Below are positions 1 to 12,890 of a stretch of DNA of 64,000 bases, one piece after another. The first letter of the stretch is position 1. Every line of letters begins with the position of its first letter. Source of the DNA: Carettochelys insculpta (taxonomy: Eukaryota; Chordata; Testudines; Carettochelyidae). Under the pieces are notes generated by a model, which made no database searches, had not been told where the DNA came from, and worked only from the letters and a program-made list of their open reading frames with translations. The stretch covers positions 12,139,001-12,203,000 of the forward strand of contig NC_134160.1 of NCBI RefSeq assembly GCF_033958435.1, in the 5' to 3' direction. A program made the translations under genes and the position numbers.

Positions 1-851
1 CGGTCTCTTCTGCAGGGCCCTCTCCCCTGCCCTCCCTCCGGTTGCACTGTCCTTAGCCCTGCTGGGGAGAGTTCAGAAGAAGGGAAATTGGTATGTAGGT
101 ATTTTATGTGGTCTCCCTTGCTGCACCCAGGCCGCACCCCGCATGCATGATCCTCCCCGGCCCCCACCCCCTCCGCTGCCCTGCACAGACAGACTGCCCC
201 TCTGCCTGGGAGCGACTGGGGACACCCTCAGAGATGGTTTGGCCTGGTAGCTGAGCGATTTTCCAGGGGCGATTAATGTTGAGCTACACCTTGTGCAACT
301 CAGACACTCGCTGGGCTGGAGCTTCTAGCTGGGCAGTGCTGTGAACGCAGCAGCCCTGTCCTGGGATGTAGCTAGCTTGGCAGTGATTCCCTGCGCTGCG
401 TGTGGAATCCCTGAGGCATTAGTATTTCCAAGGCAGAGAGCAAGCACGGGTGGGGATGCTGCCCGCTTTCTCCAGTCAAACAAAGCAGAGCACCAACACA
501 GCTTCTCCCCCTGTGCAGGTTGGCTCTGTGGTTCCGTCTGTCTTGGCACTGAGCGTTTCGCTCCTGTGAGCAGCAGAGGAAATGTTTAGGAGCCAGATCA
601 CAGGCAGTTGCCAAGGGCCCCGCTGCTGCCAAAAAAGCCCATTCAGCCCAGGTTCTTCCCTGCTGGTACATACGAGGGCTCTGCAGAGCTCCCATAAGTA
701 TGACCCATGCAGGAGTGAAAGCTTTTCATCTCCCAGCTCTGGTGCCTTTGTGTTCCTTCTCCTCCACCCCCATCATCTCCCCCCTCTAGGTGCATCTATG
801 ACCTCCCATTACCATGGGTTTAGCCTTACCCCTGCCCTACAGCCATGTTAT

Positions 852-1000
852 CATCTCTTTTGCACAGACGAGGCACTGATACACAGAGGGCTAAGTAACT
901 AACCCAAGGTCACACAGGGAACCTGTGGCAGAGTGGGGACTGATTCCCAGACTCGAGACCCGGCCATTGGGACTGTCCTGCTGTCCTAGGTGAAAGGTCA
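852..1000 (-). repeat. MIR-like SINE fragment, antisense
   Basis: The plus strand reads like the reverse of a MIR/CORE-type SINE: 'gacgaggcactgatacacag', then 'cccaaggtcacacaggga' and 'gtggcagagtggggactga'. These are the typical antisense landmarks of this old tRNA-derived family. The fragment is diverged. Confidence 0.6.
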
Positions 1001-1017
1001 ATAGTAAGTGAGTGCCA

Positions 1018-1250
1018 GGATGGGAAGGATGGTCCAATGGTCAGGGGTTTAGACTATGAGACCTGGCTTCTAATCCCTGCTCTGCCATGAGCTTCTTGTG
1101 TGAGGTCTCTCTGGGCCTGGGTTACCATCTGTGCAGTGGGATGAGTAACGCAGCCCTACCTCATAGGGGTGTTGGGAGGGAAGGACATTGAAGATTACGA
1201 GGTGCACAGCTACTCCAGTGACAGGGCCACTCAAGTACCATAAACAAAGC
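1018..1250 (+). repeat. MIR-like SINE, sense
   Basis: Sense landmarks are visible: 'gtccaatggtcaggggttta', 'tctaatccctgctctgcca', a diverged 'ctgggttaccatctgtgcag' and 'cctcataggggtgttgggag'. This SINE lies beside an antisense copy ending near 1000. Confidence 0.6.
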
Positions 1251-4200
1251 TGGAGCACAGTGTCCCATGAGGCATCAAATTAAGGGCCAAAGTTTCAGTG
1301 GAGCTCAGCCCTGGGCCTGTAATGTGTATTGGGAGGTGAGGGTCATCACTTCCCAGCCCCCACCGTTTTACAGAGGAGGTGCTGATAGTGAAAATACAGA
1401 CCCATTTCAAACAAGTGCTCTGGGCGATTGGCCGTGGGACTCACGGGAGGCCAGAAGTGTGAAATTCCACAGCTGCTGCAGGAGGACAGCCAGCCTGCAC
1501 TGGGGATAAGCCCTGCTGCTTCGGCCCATAATCCAGTCATCAGTGCTCCGTGGTTGGGAAGTGTTTTCTCCTTAACTGCCCATTCGGGGGGGCGGGTCCC
1601 ACCTGTCCGAGGAGAGTATAAATCTGACTGGGCCAGGTGCACTCACATTGCCCATGAGGAAATGACAACTCGCGGTGCAGCACAAGGGGACACTCGGATC
1701 CGCAGGGGCCTGGTCTCCCTTGATAGAACGCCAAATTCCAGCATGGGAACAAGGCACAAGTAGCTTCTCTCCAAAGTCAGTGGGCAGATTCTTGGCCCTG
1801 GGCCAGGCTGCTTTGAGCCCAGGCCAGTGGGCATTCCTCTGACGAAGGGGGAATTCCTCCTGGTGGCATGGAGCCAGCAGAGCCAGCTGTAAGGCACATA
1901 CCTGCTGCCCCCAGCACAGATACATGCCCTGTGGAGAGCTGGAGCTGGCTGTGCTCCAGCAATCCCCAGCCATTGTAATGGGCCTTGGGGGCCACTGCAG
2001 GGGACCAAGGTTCCCTCTAGTTTTTTCCATATATGTGCGTAATAAATTTTGTTACAGGCACTCATGCATGTGCACATGTGCACCACCGGTAGAAACACAC
2101 GCTGTGGGCTGTGGGCACTCTGCTAATCATCTGGGTAGCACTTGAATCTTTCCTGGCTGGCCGCCCAAGCACCCAGCTGGCAGGGAACACTGCCGGTGAC
2201 CGTGAGTTACAGCAGCCAGCAGGCCCCCGCTGACTGGGAGAGCAAAGAGGTGACAGTGGCATATGCTGTCCTCCCACTGTCTCCTTTCCTGCAGCACACG
2301 CAAGGATCAGTGACTGCAGACTGCATGTAGCCAAGGGCAGCTCTGGCTGTGTGTTCCCAGACTCACAGCCGCAGAGGAGACAGAGAGATTTATTTTTTTA
2401 AACCGTTGGAACGATCTTGCCATCTTCCTGACATTTTGCAGGCTATTTGCACGCCCCTGGGAGCCTCATGAGCTCTGGTGTCATCACCTCTCTGCTGCCT
2501 ATATATGGTAACAAGTCAGGGAGCATTTGCTACATGAGTTGTGGCCAGTGTATTTCTATGCATCCAGCTACCCAACAAAATGGGTTGGGGCCCCTGGGCA
2601 GTGATCTCTCTCCAGAGACTCCTGGGGGTGCCTGACGGTCTCCCTGCATTTGACAAGGGCTGTTTCCATCTGACGATAAGATCTTGACATGGAATTTGGT
2701 TTCCTTTCTGACACTTCTAAGAGCTCGCTCTCTTTAATGCAGGTGCTCACAGTTTTGTTATTGTAGGGTGTTGCCGAGCTTTCAAGCAGTATATGCTGTG
2801 GTTTGTTATCGTAGTGGGGTTCACAAGAGCCGAAGTGTCACATGGTGTGTTACAGCCTTGTAGGGTTGCTCAGGAACGCCGTGTTACAGTCACTTGACTT
2901 CCTTAAATCCTTGTACTCCGCATGGGGTATAGGTCATCTACAAGTCTCTTCCACTTCCCTCTGTTGTGGGACAAAACTTCTCTCTGATTTCTGGAGTACC
3001 CCAGTTGCTGTCCTTCAGTCTCAGTAGATCTTCTTCACATTGTCCGAGGTCTTCCTCTTGTACGTTTTCTTTGTGGGTCATGTGAGAGCTTGACGGACGA
3101 TGCTGGATGATGTTTTTCTGAGAGCATGGCCTAGCCAGCCCCACTTTCTTCTCCTGATTTACTTCTTTCTTCATAGAGCCAGAGTGGCACTAATTTACAT
3201 GAACAAAGAATTTGCCCCAGTGGGTCACCTTGTGTCCAGTGCAGCTGTTGCACTGAAGCCACTTTTCAGATGCAAGAGGATAAGTTCTGCTTGGTCTTTT
3301 TTGCCTGTGTAGTTCACCCCCAGCTCTTGTGCCTGACACAGTTCCTCTTCCAGGCTAGGCCTGCCGTGCCAACCTTTCACCTGGAGCAAAGCTGTCCTGG
3401 CTGCGTGTCTGCAGCTCACTGAAGAGGAGGTTTTCTAGTGCGGAAGCTCTGACTTCTGGGGCTCGGAGCAGCAGGATGCAGACTGCTGGGACAGGAGAGC
3501 AGCTTCTGGCTCCCGTCTTCTCAGCATTGTTTAGTTTTATTTGCTGTGGGAAATTATGCAGCTGGCAAACTCCTCACAGCTGAGGCAAGCTGTGTGGAAT
3601 GAGAGATTTCATGCCGCCCTGCTCCGGCCTTGGGGTGCGCCTCGTCTTTGCAAGTGCTGTGACACCAACAGCAGGGCAAGCTGGCATCCAGCTGGGTCAT
3701 TCCACCAGCTGGGTCAGCCTCTCCCACTGCCAGTGCTGAGCTGTCCTCCGTCATCATGATGGCAAATTGCAAAGGGAGGCTGCCTCTGATTTGGGTGGCT
3801 CTCAATCTGCAATCTCTGGCCAGGTCCTTATGGGGGTCTGGCTGAATATTCAGTTTATGTCCGTCCCTGGCCATCTTATCCCTCCACCAAAGCTCTTGGT
3901 GACCACATGATTGCTGGCCACGTGGGACGTTCCTGGGTGAGCACACTTTGCAATTTATTGGACTTGCACTCTACTAATCCCAACTGTCCTCCACGCCAAG
4001 CTACTAATGAGTGATCCCCACAGAGCGTCCGTGCTTCACTTTGCCGGCAGAGCATCGAGCTGGAGGGAGAATTCCACAGGGCAGTGAGCTGGGCGCCAGC
4101 GTGAGAGAACGGGAGGGAAGGTGATGATCCACCAGTAGCTCTTACCCATCAGCCGCAGGTAAATGCTGTCCTGCGGGCCAGAGCTCTTGGTAGAGCTCGG

Positions 4201-4828
4201 CCTCCGGCAGCCCTATGGAGAACCATCGGGCAGATCTGCAGAGTGTAATCGTTCCTGGGCAGTGATGGGAGCTGGATGTCCTGGGTTCTTCTGACCGTCT
4301 AGCCCCAGGCAATGAAGAACAGACCAGAGAGCCCCTTGCACAATACTGACTCCAAGTGGTCAGTCTTTTGTAGCCTGCCATGCACAGCACCCCAGGTCTT
4401 AAAGCAGCACTGGCCACAGTTGCAGTTACTGCCCCTGGCCTTGTCTTTTCCCAGCCCAGCCCTCACTCGGGTGCTACCACACGCGGTGATCCGAGGAGGT
4501 CATGGAAGTTACACGATAACTCTCTGGGGAGTTCCAGGAGCTGTTGTGCGTGGCTGTGGATCCCAGTAGGAGGCTGCTGCCGGGTTACTTTTCCTTTGGA
4601 ACAGCCAAATCTGTTTCCCCTTGGCTAAGTGGAATGGGAGGGATGAGGAGGCCGGGGGAGTTGACAACCATTGCCTGACTCCTAAGCTAAGTTTCTGTGC
4701 TGGGGGAGGACGAGCAGGGACAGCTGTTTGCCTGCCCGGTGACTGTAAGCACAAGAGATGGTTTATTTAGTTGATCCACTCTTGCAGCTCCAGCCATTCA
4801 TCCTGGAGTGCACAAGAGAAGTGTGACA

Positions 4829-4965
4829 GCAACGAAGGGTCCTGTGGCACCTTATAGATGAGTCTGGGCTCACGAAAGCTCATGCTCAAAACTTTTCTGT
4901 TAGTCTATAAGGTGCCACAGGACCCTTTGTTGCTGTTACAGATCCAGACTAAGACAGCTACCCCT
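4829..4965. repeat. Fold-back pair of a short interspersed repeat
   Basis: The left arm at about 4831-4861 contains 'gtcctgtggcaccttatag'. The right arm at about 4904-4937 contains its reverse complement, 'ctataaggtgccacaggac'. Between them lies 'cacgaaagctcatgctcaaa'. Both orientations of the same repeat therefore sit head to head and could form a stem of about 30 bp. The family occurs at ten or more places in the window. Confidence 0.75.
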
Positions 4966-4974
4966 CCAAAAAGA

Positions 4975-5385
4975 GACGTGTGCACGCTCACCCACCCCCT
5001 GTACTTCTGCTTCCCTGCATGCGCACATACACTGACAACCACCCACACACACATTCACAGCCACCCACATGCACACACACTCACACACTAATATCTCCAA
5101 ATGCATATACTCACACTCACCCACATGCACACGCACACTCACACCCACCTACATGTGCGCACACACATCCATACGCACACCCTCCCACATGTGCACACTC
5201 CCACACCCACATGTGCATATTCACACCCACACACATGCTCGCACTCACCCAGATGAGCATACTCATGCACACACTCTCACGTACCAACATGTGCACACTC
5301 ACACCCACCCACACATGCGCACTCACTCCCATGTGCACATACTCATGTGCACACTCACAGACCCACATATGTGTACTCTCCCACC
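4975..5385. repeat. CA-rich minisatellite / degenerate tandem array
   Basis: About 400 bp of imperfect tandem units built on 'cacacccacatgtgcacact', with repeated 'cacatgtgcacac' cores. Frames through it give His/Thr-rich peptides, which are artefacts of the repeat. It starts directly after the fold-back pair at 4829-4965. Confidence 0.85.
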
Positions 5386-5803
5386 AGGGTCAGAGTTAAG
5401 CACGGCAGAGACAAATGTGCTGTGCTGATAGGGAAATCCAGAGCAAGGGCCCAGCCTGCTGCTCTGCTGGGGCAGCTGCAGGGATGTGGATGAAAGGCCT
5501 AGCTGAAAGCAGAATTATTTCCCCCTAGAGTTGTCACTTTCACTGCACGGTGATAGCACTTTTGACAAGCCAGGGAAAGATGGGGAGGGGTCAGACGGGC
5601 CCTAGAGTTGGGTCTAAACCTTTTGATCTCGGTCCCAGCCCTGTTGCATGGAAGGAAGTTGTACAACTGGCTTGGGAGGGGGAGGGAGGAGGGCCTGGCA
5701 GGGCAGGGGCTGAACAAGGCGTTTTTGCCCAATTCTCCCGTTTGACTGCAGCCAATGCCAGGCCTGGAGGGAGAATAAAAGGGGGGAACCTGGCTCAGTT
5801 AGG

Positions 5804-6471
5804 AGCGGTGCTTCCCCATTTTATTTGGCATAGAACCCTTTTAAACTTGAGCACATTTTGCAGAACCCCATTCCCAGACTTGATGCCCCTCATCTCCCTC
5901 AAACCCACCCCCCCCACCTCCAGGCTTTAGCCACCTCCCTCAATTCCTCCCCTCATCCCCAAGCTTTGCCCCCAATCCCCCAGACCACCCCCCATCCCCA
6001 GGCTTAACCCATCTCAGCCCCAAACCTGCCCCCACATCCTCAGGGTTCAGCCCCAGTTTGGCCTCCGGGACCAAGCCATCCATGGCGCTGGCTGAGGAGC
6101 CTACGCCAGGTGGCCACATGTGCCCAGCGGAAGGAAAGCTGGCGCGTAGGTGTTCCACTGGTGGGGGTGAGCTGAGCCAAGCCACGCCCACCGGAGGGGT
6201 GCAGCCGCTCGGGCAGCAGGGCCAGGGAAGGGCTCTGTGCATCTCCCTGCCTTGCGCTGCTGAAACAGTGGAACTCTGCTTAGTTGGTTTAATGGCCGGA
6301 TCCCTCCTGCCGGCCATTAAACCAATTAAATTTAGTTCTGCTGTTTCAGCGGCGCCAGGGCAGGGAGGCGGCGAGGAGTCAGCTATTGTGATGGGATTTT
6401 CTCCCAGAACCCTGATTTTCACTTCACAGAACCCCGGGGTTCCGTCTGCGGAACACCACTTGGGAAACACT
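5804..6471. mobile_element. Non-autonomous hAT-like DNA element
   Basis: The left end reads 'agcggtgcttcccc' and the right end 'cttgggaaacact', forming diverged terminal inverted repeats of the hAT type. The flanks 'cagttagg' (5796-5803) and 'gagttagg' (6472-6479) match at 7 of 8 bases, as expected for an 8-bp target duplication. There is no transposase frame. A long internal hairpin lies at 6245-6366. Confidence 0.6.
6245..6366. repeat. Long imperfect palindrome inside the hAT-like element
   Basis: The two arms, about 60 bases each, meet near 6304. Matching segments include 'gctgaaacag' opposite 'ctgtttcagc', and 'ttggtttaatggccgg' opposite 'ccggccattaaaccaa'. The loop is only a few bases, so a strong hairpin is expected in single-stranded DNA or RNA. 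Confidence 0.85.
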
Positions 6472-6839
6472 GAGTTAGGGGCTGACCAGCAAAGCAGCAG
6501 GAGCTGGTTCTGTTGTCTGCAGGCCCCAAGCCAGAGCTGTCTGCTGGGTCTGCTGCAGGAGGATGTGACCCTCTGAACCCTCCCCAGGTGCAAGGGGGAG
6601 AACCCAAAAGAACCCCCCCCCAAGGAGGGGAAAATGGACTCTTGGGCCCACGCCCCCAACTGAAGGAACGGACTTTGGTGAGCAGCCAGAAGTCCTATTC
6701 CCTGCCCCCCGGGCTCTCAGTTAACTAAGCTAACTAACTCACTAGGCCACCCCCACAGCCTGGGAGACCCAGCCACAGGGCTACACAGCGGGAGCTGTTA
6801 CAAAAAAGGAAGAATCTGTAACTCATCACTCAGCACTTG

Positions 6840-7130
6840 AGCTGCCATCAGAACCTCCCCAGGCAATTTATTCCAGTGCTTAGCCACCCCGACAGGCAGT
6901 TTTCCCTAACGCCCAAATCTCCCTTGCTGGAATTCAAGCCCCTTGCTGCTTGTCCTGTCCCCCCCTTCCTCTTTATAACAACCTATCGTGTACTTGAAAA
7001 TTATCATCATGTTCCGTCTCAGGCTTCTCCAGACCACAGAAACCCAGGTTTTCACTCTTCCCTCACAGGTCATGTTTTCCAGCCCTTTAATCCTTTTTGT
7101 TGCTCTTCTCGGAGGCAGGCCCAGGCATCC
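6840..7130 (-). repeat. CR1 LINE fragment, antisense
   Basis: The plus strand shows decayed antisense CR1 landmarks: 'ggcaatttattccagtgctt', 'gccaccccgacaggcag', a 'ttgctgcttgtcctgt' segment and 'tcatgttttccagcccttta'. The extreme 3' end of the element is not present. Confidence 0.65.
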
Positions 7131-7954
7131 CCGGTTATCATCACTCACTAGGCATTGTAAGAGGGGTAAACTCGCCAGGCGTCTCCCTTCCTCCCACTGC
7201 ACAGCTGAGAAAGCCCCTTGTGGCTCAGCAGGTTGGGAAGTCCTATGGAAAAGTTGGTTTTGAGTGGGAGAGGGTCCAAGGACAGGAGGAGCCCTGTGTT
7301 GTGGTTGGAAGGGGGGCTTCCTTCCAGTCCCTCCTGATGCCCCTCACTGGTGCTGTCCGTGGGAAAGGAGAGGCTTTTCAGAAGCACTGTTCGAGCAGGA
7401 TGAGGATGTGGGATTCACTCACCCTGACTCAGCTGTCACTTCTGACTAGTGATTGGTACCACTTGCGGATGAATCAGAGCAATATGTCCATAATGTGCAT
7501 ACTCCCAGCCCAGTTGCAACTGCTGCAGCATTGCAGTGCGGCAGCATGTCCAGGATACAGAGGCAAGGCTAGAGGGTTGTCGGGCTGTTAATCCTCTGCT
7601 GCTGGGAGAGACCCAGAGGCACCCCAACTAAACAGAGCAGTCGTCAGGCTGTTCTGATTACTGCTACTGGCTTGGCGTCCAGCTCTGGGGGCTGCAAGGG
7701 TGATAAAGCTCTGCTGTCCCTCTGCCCACCTCTGCTCTTGTGCTCTGTGCTAGACTGGACCTTGCAGCCTCTTGTTTTGAGGCCCGTTGCCGTGTGATTA
7801 GAATCTGAGCCACCATGTTCGGACCCCGATTCAGACTCTCCCAGGGCTTGAAGGGCATTTGGAAGTGGCGGCGATTGGTCAAAAGCAGACCTGCAGAGCA
7901 TATAACCTGAGTTGAAGTGGGCCCCTTGACATCAGAGATTACAGAAGGTGTTCC

Positions 7955-8110
7955 TGGGGTTTGGCCTCAGCTCTGCCATTGACTTAGGTGGGGTCACTGT
8001 GCTGCTCTGTGCCTCAGTTTCCCCAGCTGCATATTAACCTGTCTCCCAGGAGGGTGCTGGAAAGCCACTAGATACTCCAGTGATGGGCCCTATAGAGGGA
8101 GAACTGCCAA
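7955..8110 (+). repeat. MIR-like SINE fragment, sense
   Basis: It contains 'ctcagctctgccattgactt' and 'tgcctcagtttccccagctg' followed by a decayed tail, which is the sense-strand core of a MIR-like SINE. Confidence 0.6.
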
Positions 8111-10028
8111 GATACACAGATCAGTGATAGATTAATGTCAACAGAGCATTTGGGATCCTGCCAGATGTGCTAGAATAGCAGGGCTAAGCGTTACTGTTCT
8201 TTTCTGTCACAAACCCTGATCTAGCATCCGGTGCCCTCCTTGCTCCCAGCTCAGCGCGCCAGGTGCTTGGTGCCAGCTTTGTGCCAGGCTGAATGCCCTG
8301 GATCTGATGTACTGACCCATGGTCATGACCTTGCTGTGTGCTTGTTGCAGCAGAACGGAATGTAACAACAGACGGCGGGACATTTAGCTTCCCCCGCTGC
8401 ACTGACAGCTGGGAGCGAGCAGCCCTGGTACGGGGGCAGCCTGGATTTTCTAGCCTGAAGTGGCACATATACCAATCACGTCAGCACCGCTGGAACATCT
8501 GGTACAGGATGAGCCATATGCCGCCATCTGGCTGTGATGCAGGGCAAGCCTGAGGGAGGAGAGGACAGTCTTCCCTGGCCAGGACCCCCTCCCCACTCCC
8601 GCCACAGGGAGCAAAATCCAGGGTTTTCAAAACACAGCTGGAGGCTCCTCTGCTCTCTTGCCTTGGGACACAAGGTCTTAATGATGCACAGTCTAAATTT
8701 GGGGTGACTCATCTGAAGCGTGGGAGAGCAAGACAGGAGGGAAGTTTACAGGGTTCATTTCTATCCCACCCACAGGCTCTTAAGCAGAATTGCTTGCATG
8801 TGTCCATGGGGAAGTCGGCACTTATCTCTTCCACCCAGGAAACTTAGCCACTGCTGGGGCTCATGCAGCCCAAAACAGGAGGTGCAAATCCACCGAGTCT
8901 GATTGACTTATGTCAGGGTTCTCCCGGACGTGATTTTTCCCCGTTCCTCAGGACAGGCCTGGTTTTCAGAGGTGTGGGGGCCTGCAGCTCCCGCTGATTT
9001 CACATGTTCTGCAGGTTGGGTTTATGCTCTGGCACCATCCGCCACTCCTGCAGGGCAAGAGCCAGCCTGCAAAGTACTGAGCTGTGCTGATTTCAGTGGG
9101 GAAGCCCAGAAAAGGCCAAGGGCTCTGATCGTACTTACACTGGCTCAATACAGCTCCAGCTCAGGCACTCCTGAGGTTTGCATCCCATACCGCCAAGTCC
9201 ATCCTCCTTCCTGGTAGGCAGGGCAGGGTTGTTCCCCACAGTGCATTGGCGAAGGTGTTATCCTGAGGTTTAAGGAACTCAAACACTGGCCTTCCCGTCT
9301 GCTACCCTATAACTGCCTGGTCCAACATCCTACAACTCACACACCCTAGGACACTTTTCTTAGTAGGCAGCCCTAGGCTTTCCCTCCTCAGGACCTTTCC
9401 CCAGCCTCCTCCCTCCCATATCTGAGCACTGTCCAGGCCAGCATGAAGCAGCTATTGTGTGTGGTTCATTCTCTTGTGCTTTTTCTAGGGGAAAATTGTG
9501 TCTGTAGAGGAAGGCTTTGTTCAGGGAGGGATTTGGGGACATTTGTATCTCGCTGCTGCTCTGTGTGTTAAGGAAGACAGGCTGCAGAAGCCCATATGGA
9601 CTTGGAGCAGGAGGCTGGTGATGGCCCTTTGTCCTTGTGGGTGTCCACTGCCTCAGATTGGTGTCCCAGAGCTCAGTCTCCTGCCTGGGTAAGCTTTAGG
9701 GTGGGAAGTCCCATTGCTCCTGAGAAGCTGAGGAGTTGAACCATACTTCCCACCCTGCAGCTTTGCCTCTCCTAGACATGCTAGGCCCTAGCACTGTGAA
9801 GACAAGAATGAGACCTTCAGCTTTGGCTTTCAATGGGGAGCCCATGCAGAGAGGGGAGGCCATGTCTGATGTGCACACAGTAGCCTGTCTTGCAGCGGAG
9901 ATGTGCTGTAGTGCTCTGTACTAGTTGGAGTTGCCCCCCAGGGCTGGTGGCTGCATGCCCAGTGGCACTGCAATGCTGCAGCGTAGCTGGGGTGAATGCA
10001 GCCTGTAAAACCCAGCAAGATAGGTGTG

Positions 10029-10240
10029 TTCCTAGAATCCTAGGGCTAGAAGGGACGTCAGGAGGTCATCGAGTCCAGCCCCTTGCCCAAAGCAGGATCA
10101 ACCCCAGCGAAATCATCCCAGCCAGGAATTTGTCAAGCCAGGACTTAAGAACCTCTAGGGACGGAGATTCTACCACCTCTCTCGGTAACGCATTCCAGTG
10201 CTTCACCACCCGCTTGGGGCAATACTTTTTCCCTTGCTCA
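10029..10240 (-). repeat. CR1 LINE 3' end, antisense
   Basis: It begins 'cctagaatcctagggctaga' and continues 'ggaggtcatcgagtccagcc' and 'gcattccagtgcttcaccac'. This is the antisense 3' terminal part of a CR1 retrotransposon, 5'-truncated as is usual for the family. Confidence 0.85.
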
Positions 10241-11749
10241 CTAGAGTCCCTGTGGCCTGCTCTAAATGCTTATAAACAGCTACCGTAACTAGACTGGTAG
10301 AACTGTGCTGATCCAATGAGTTCCCCCCTCCCCACTGTAGGGCAGCAGCAGGGACTGAACCTGGAACACTTGAGCTAAAGTAGTAACAGTTCACAGGTAG
10401 CCATAGCAGACTCTTACTTTCCTGTGTGCACCTCAGCCACTGGCAGAGCAAGATGTAACACAATGAACTGGTGGGTCACATGCGGTTCTCTCCACTAGTG
10501 CGGGCAGCTGAGGTGCAGACAGGTGGTTTCTAGCATGGCTTGTTCTGGTAACAGCACAGGGGAGCTACACTTCAGCCTGACCACTGTGGCTGGTGAGATG
10601 GAAGCAATAACTCAACAGGGCTTGTTCTCTTCTCACCCCACAATGGTTTCAAAATCCAGGTGCTGTTGCCTCTGAGACGTATTTCACCTGGTAGCTTTCA
10701 GCAGGCCATTGGAGACTCAGGAAGACAGAGGGGGGCGTTGAAGTCTACCAGGAGAGGAACGGCTGGAGGGAAAGGGGCTGGCTGGGAGGGCATGCGCTGG
10801 AATTGGAGCTCTCAGTGCTGCTGGAGAAAAGAATGTGAGAAGCGGTTGGTGATTTTCATGCTCAGACCTTCTGTCACTTTGGGTGACAGGGGCCCTGCAA
10901 GGTGGGAATTGGGTCCCGTTTTTGCTTCTCACTGCTGCATAAAACAGGCCTAGAAGATTTTCAGGGGTTAATTTCCTCTCCAGAGACACAGGCCAACAGG
11001 TAGTTCCCTAGCCTGCCTCACCAACACTTATCAGGCCTACACAATGCAATAGTTATGCCTTCTCCTGGACATCATTCAGCCTCTGGCTTTTGTTTAATGA
11101 CTCTGTGTTTTTCAGTCGCCACTCCCCGTTGTATTAGGTGAGCTGCAGTGCATTGTCTCTTGAAAGGAGCAATAATGACTTCTGGAAGTGTTGCAGGAGA
11201 GGGTTTGGTGCAACAGAGAGCAGTCTCTGGGGACCTAAGCACACCTGCAAGCCAAGTCATGTCTCGGGGAGTTTGCTGGCAAGAAAGACAGTCTGCCGTG
11301 GCAGAGACTCTCCAGCAAGGCGCTCTCTTGATGAGGCAGCGATAGGATAGGGTGGCTTTAAGTTCTGGGTGTCAAGAACAGCATGTTTCCCCTTTCCCCT
11401 TGCCTCCCCTTTGCTTGTTATATTAAATTCTGATCTTCTCTCTCTCTGTGGGGACTGCAGAACTCCTAGGTGAGGCAAGAGCCAGGTAGAGGAAACAGCT
11501 ATCGGGAAGGGGGAAGGGATTTTTTGCCAGATATTTTAAAATTTTGGGGCAGCTCTTCACCTGATGTAAAAGTAACAGAACTCTGTCTTTGGTGCTGCCA
11601 CTCTCATTTAATCACTGCCAGGCAGAGCTCATTTTTTTGTATGCTTTGGTCACAACTCATTTAACTCAGATGCCTATCAACACTCTGGAGCAAGCAACCC
11701 TTTGTTAAAGACTGCAGCCATTGCATTTAAGATGCACATTCTCACCATC

Positions 11750-11875
11750 CAGTGAAGCGGGTCTTTGCCCGTGAAAGCTTATGCTCCAAAATATCTGTTA
11801 GTCTATAAGGTGCCACAAGACTTCTTGTTGTTCTCGAAGATACAGACTAACATGGCTACCTCTCTGATAATTCTC
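11750..11875 (+). repeat. Short interspersed repeat ('gaaagcttatgctcc' family)
   Basis: A well preserved single copy: 'gcgggtctttgcccgtgaaa', 'gcttatgctccaaaatatct', 'ctataaggtgccacaagact' and 'cagactaacatggctacct'. I take this orientation as the reference for the family. Confidence 0.8.
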
Positions 11876-12061
11876 ATCATAAACATCCCTGAAGAACCTC
11901 CAGCATAACTGGACTGGACAAATGGCTATGTTAAAAAAAAATCCCTTTCAAGTTACCTTTAAATAAACAGTTGTATATAGGCCCTTTGAGGTAAGGACAG
12001 AGGCTCATAGACCATGTGGGAAGAGTGTTTATCTTGGAAGGGGTGGGAAAATAAACACCGT

Positions 12062-12180
12062 CCTCTTTGTACAGATAGGAGAACTGAGGCACAGGGAGGT
12101 GATGTGACTTGCCCAAGCTCCCACAGTGAATCAGTGTCAGAGCCTGGAATAGTACCCAGGAGTCCTGATTCAATCCCCTG
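12062..12180 (-). repeat. MIR-like SINE fragment, antisense
   Basis: It contains 'gaactgaggcacagggaggt', 'gacttgcccaagctcccaca' and 'gcctggaatagtacccagga', the antisense core of the family. Confidence 0.65.
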
Positions 12181-12389
12181 CTGCTCTTTTGGTCTCAGTG
12201 GTACAAGGGTCAATGCCTAGAATTAGCACCATGGCATTTGAGAGGTGGGTGTCTCCTCTGCTGAAGGACCCTCTGCCCATTCGAGTGCTGCCAGAGTTTG
12301 CACAAGTGCCTGGGCGGCACATCGCAGGGAATTCCTGCAATAGTTCCTGGAACACTTCACAAGTGTCTCTGGAGCAGGGCAGGACGGGT

Positions 12390-12640
12390 TGCTGTAGCTC
12401 TTTTGGTCCCAGAATGTTGGAGACACAAGGCAGGCGAGCTAATACCTTTTATTGGACAAATGTCTGTTGGTGAGAGAGCCCCGCATTTGTGCTTATCCTG
12501 AACTCTTCTTAAACACAGTGAGAAAGGGACAAGGGGGGAAGAGACAGCAGGAACTGACCAACAAAGCTACAGTGGGTGAGTCAAGTACTTCAGTCTAAAC
12601 TTGTCCTGCTTCCTCTTGGGCCTGAGCCTTTCATCAGCAG
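12390..12640 (-). repeat. Interspersed repeat of a second short family, antisense
   Basis: It starts 'tggtcccagaatgttggaga' and contains 'ataccttttattggacaaat' and 'gagcctttcatcagcagagg'. This resembles the common sauropsid repeat whose opposite strand reads 'ccaataaaaggtatta'. The family name is not known to me. Confidence 0.5.
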
Positions 12641-12724
12641 AGGAGGTATGTGCACGTAGTTAAAAATTATCTAGCTACAGAAAATTTATCGCCAGTTACA
12701 TGGGCTGTGAAGATAACTGCCCTT

Positions 12725-12890
12725 TGTATTCTACTAGCATCTCCAGGCACTTTCTAAACATGAACTAAGCCATGTCCACTACTGAAGTGGGTCAGTATTA
12801 ATCTCCCTCTTGTATAGATGGGGAAACTGAGGCACGGAGCGTAACGTGACTTACAAAAGGTTACTGTCCCCGTAATGGGTTTGACCCAGA
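12725..12890 (-). repeat. MIR-like SINE fragment, antisense
   Basis: It contains 'gatggggaaactgaggcacg' followed by 'gtgacttacaaaaggttact', consistent with an antisense MIR-like SINE. Confidence 0.55.

Noticed and set aside
4980..5428. His/Thr-rich and Cys/Val-rich open frames
   Set aside because: They are translations of the CA-rich tandem array.
5940..6659. A 239-codon minus-strand open frame
   Set aside because: It overlaps the hAT-like element and its palindrome, so the frame is a by-product of repeat composition.
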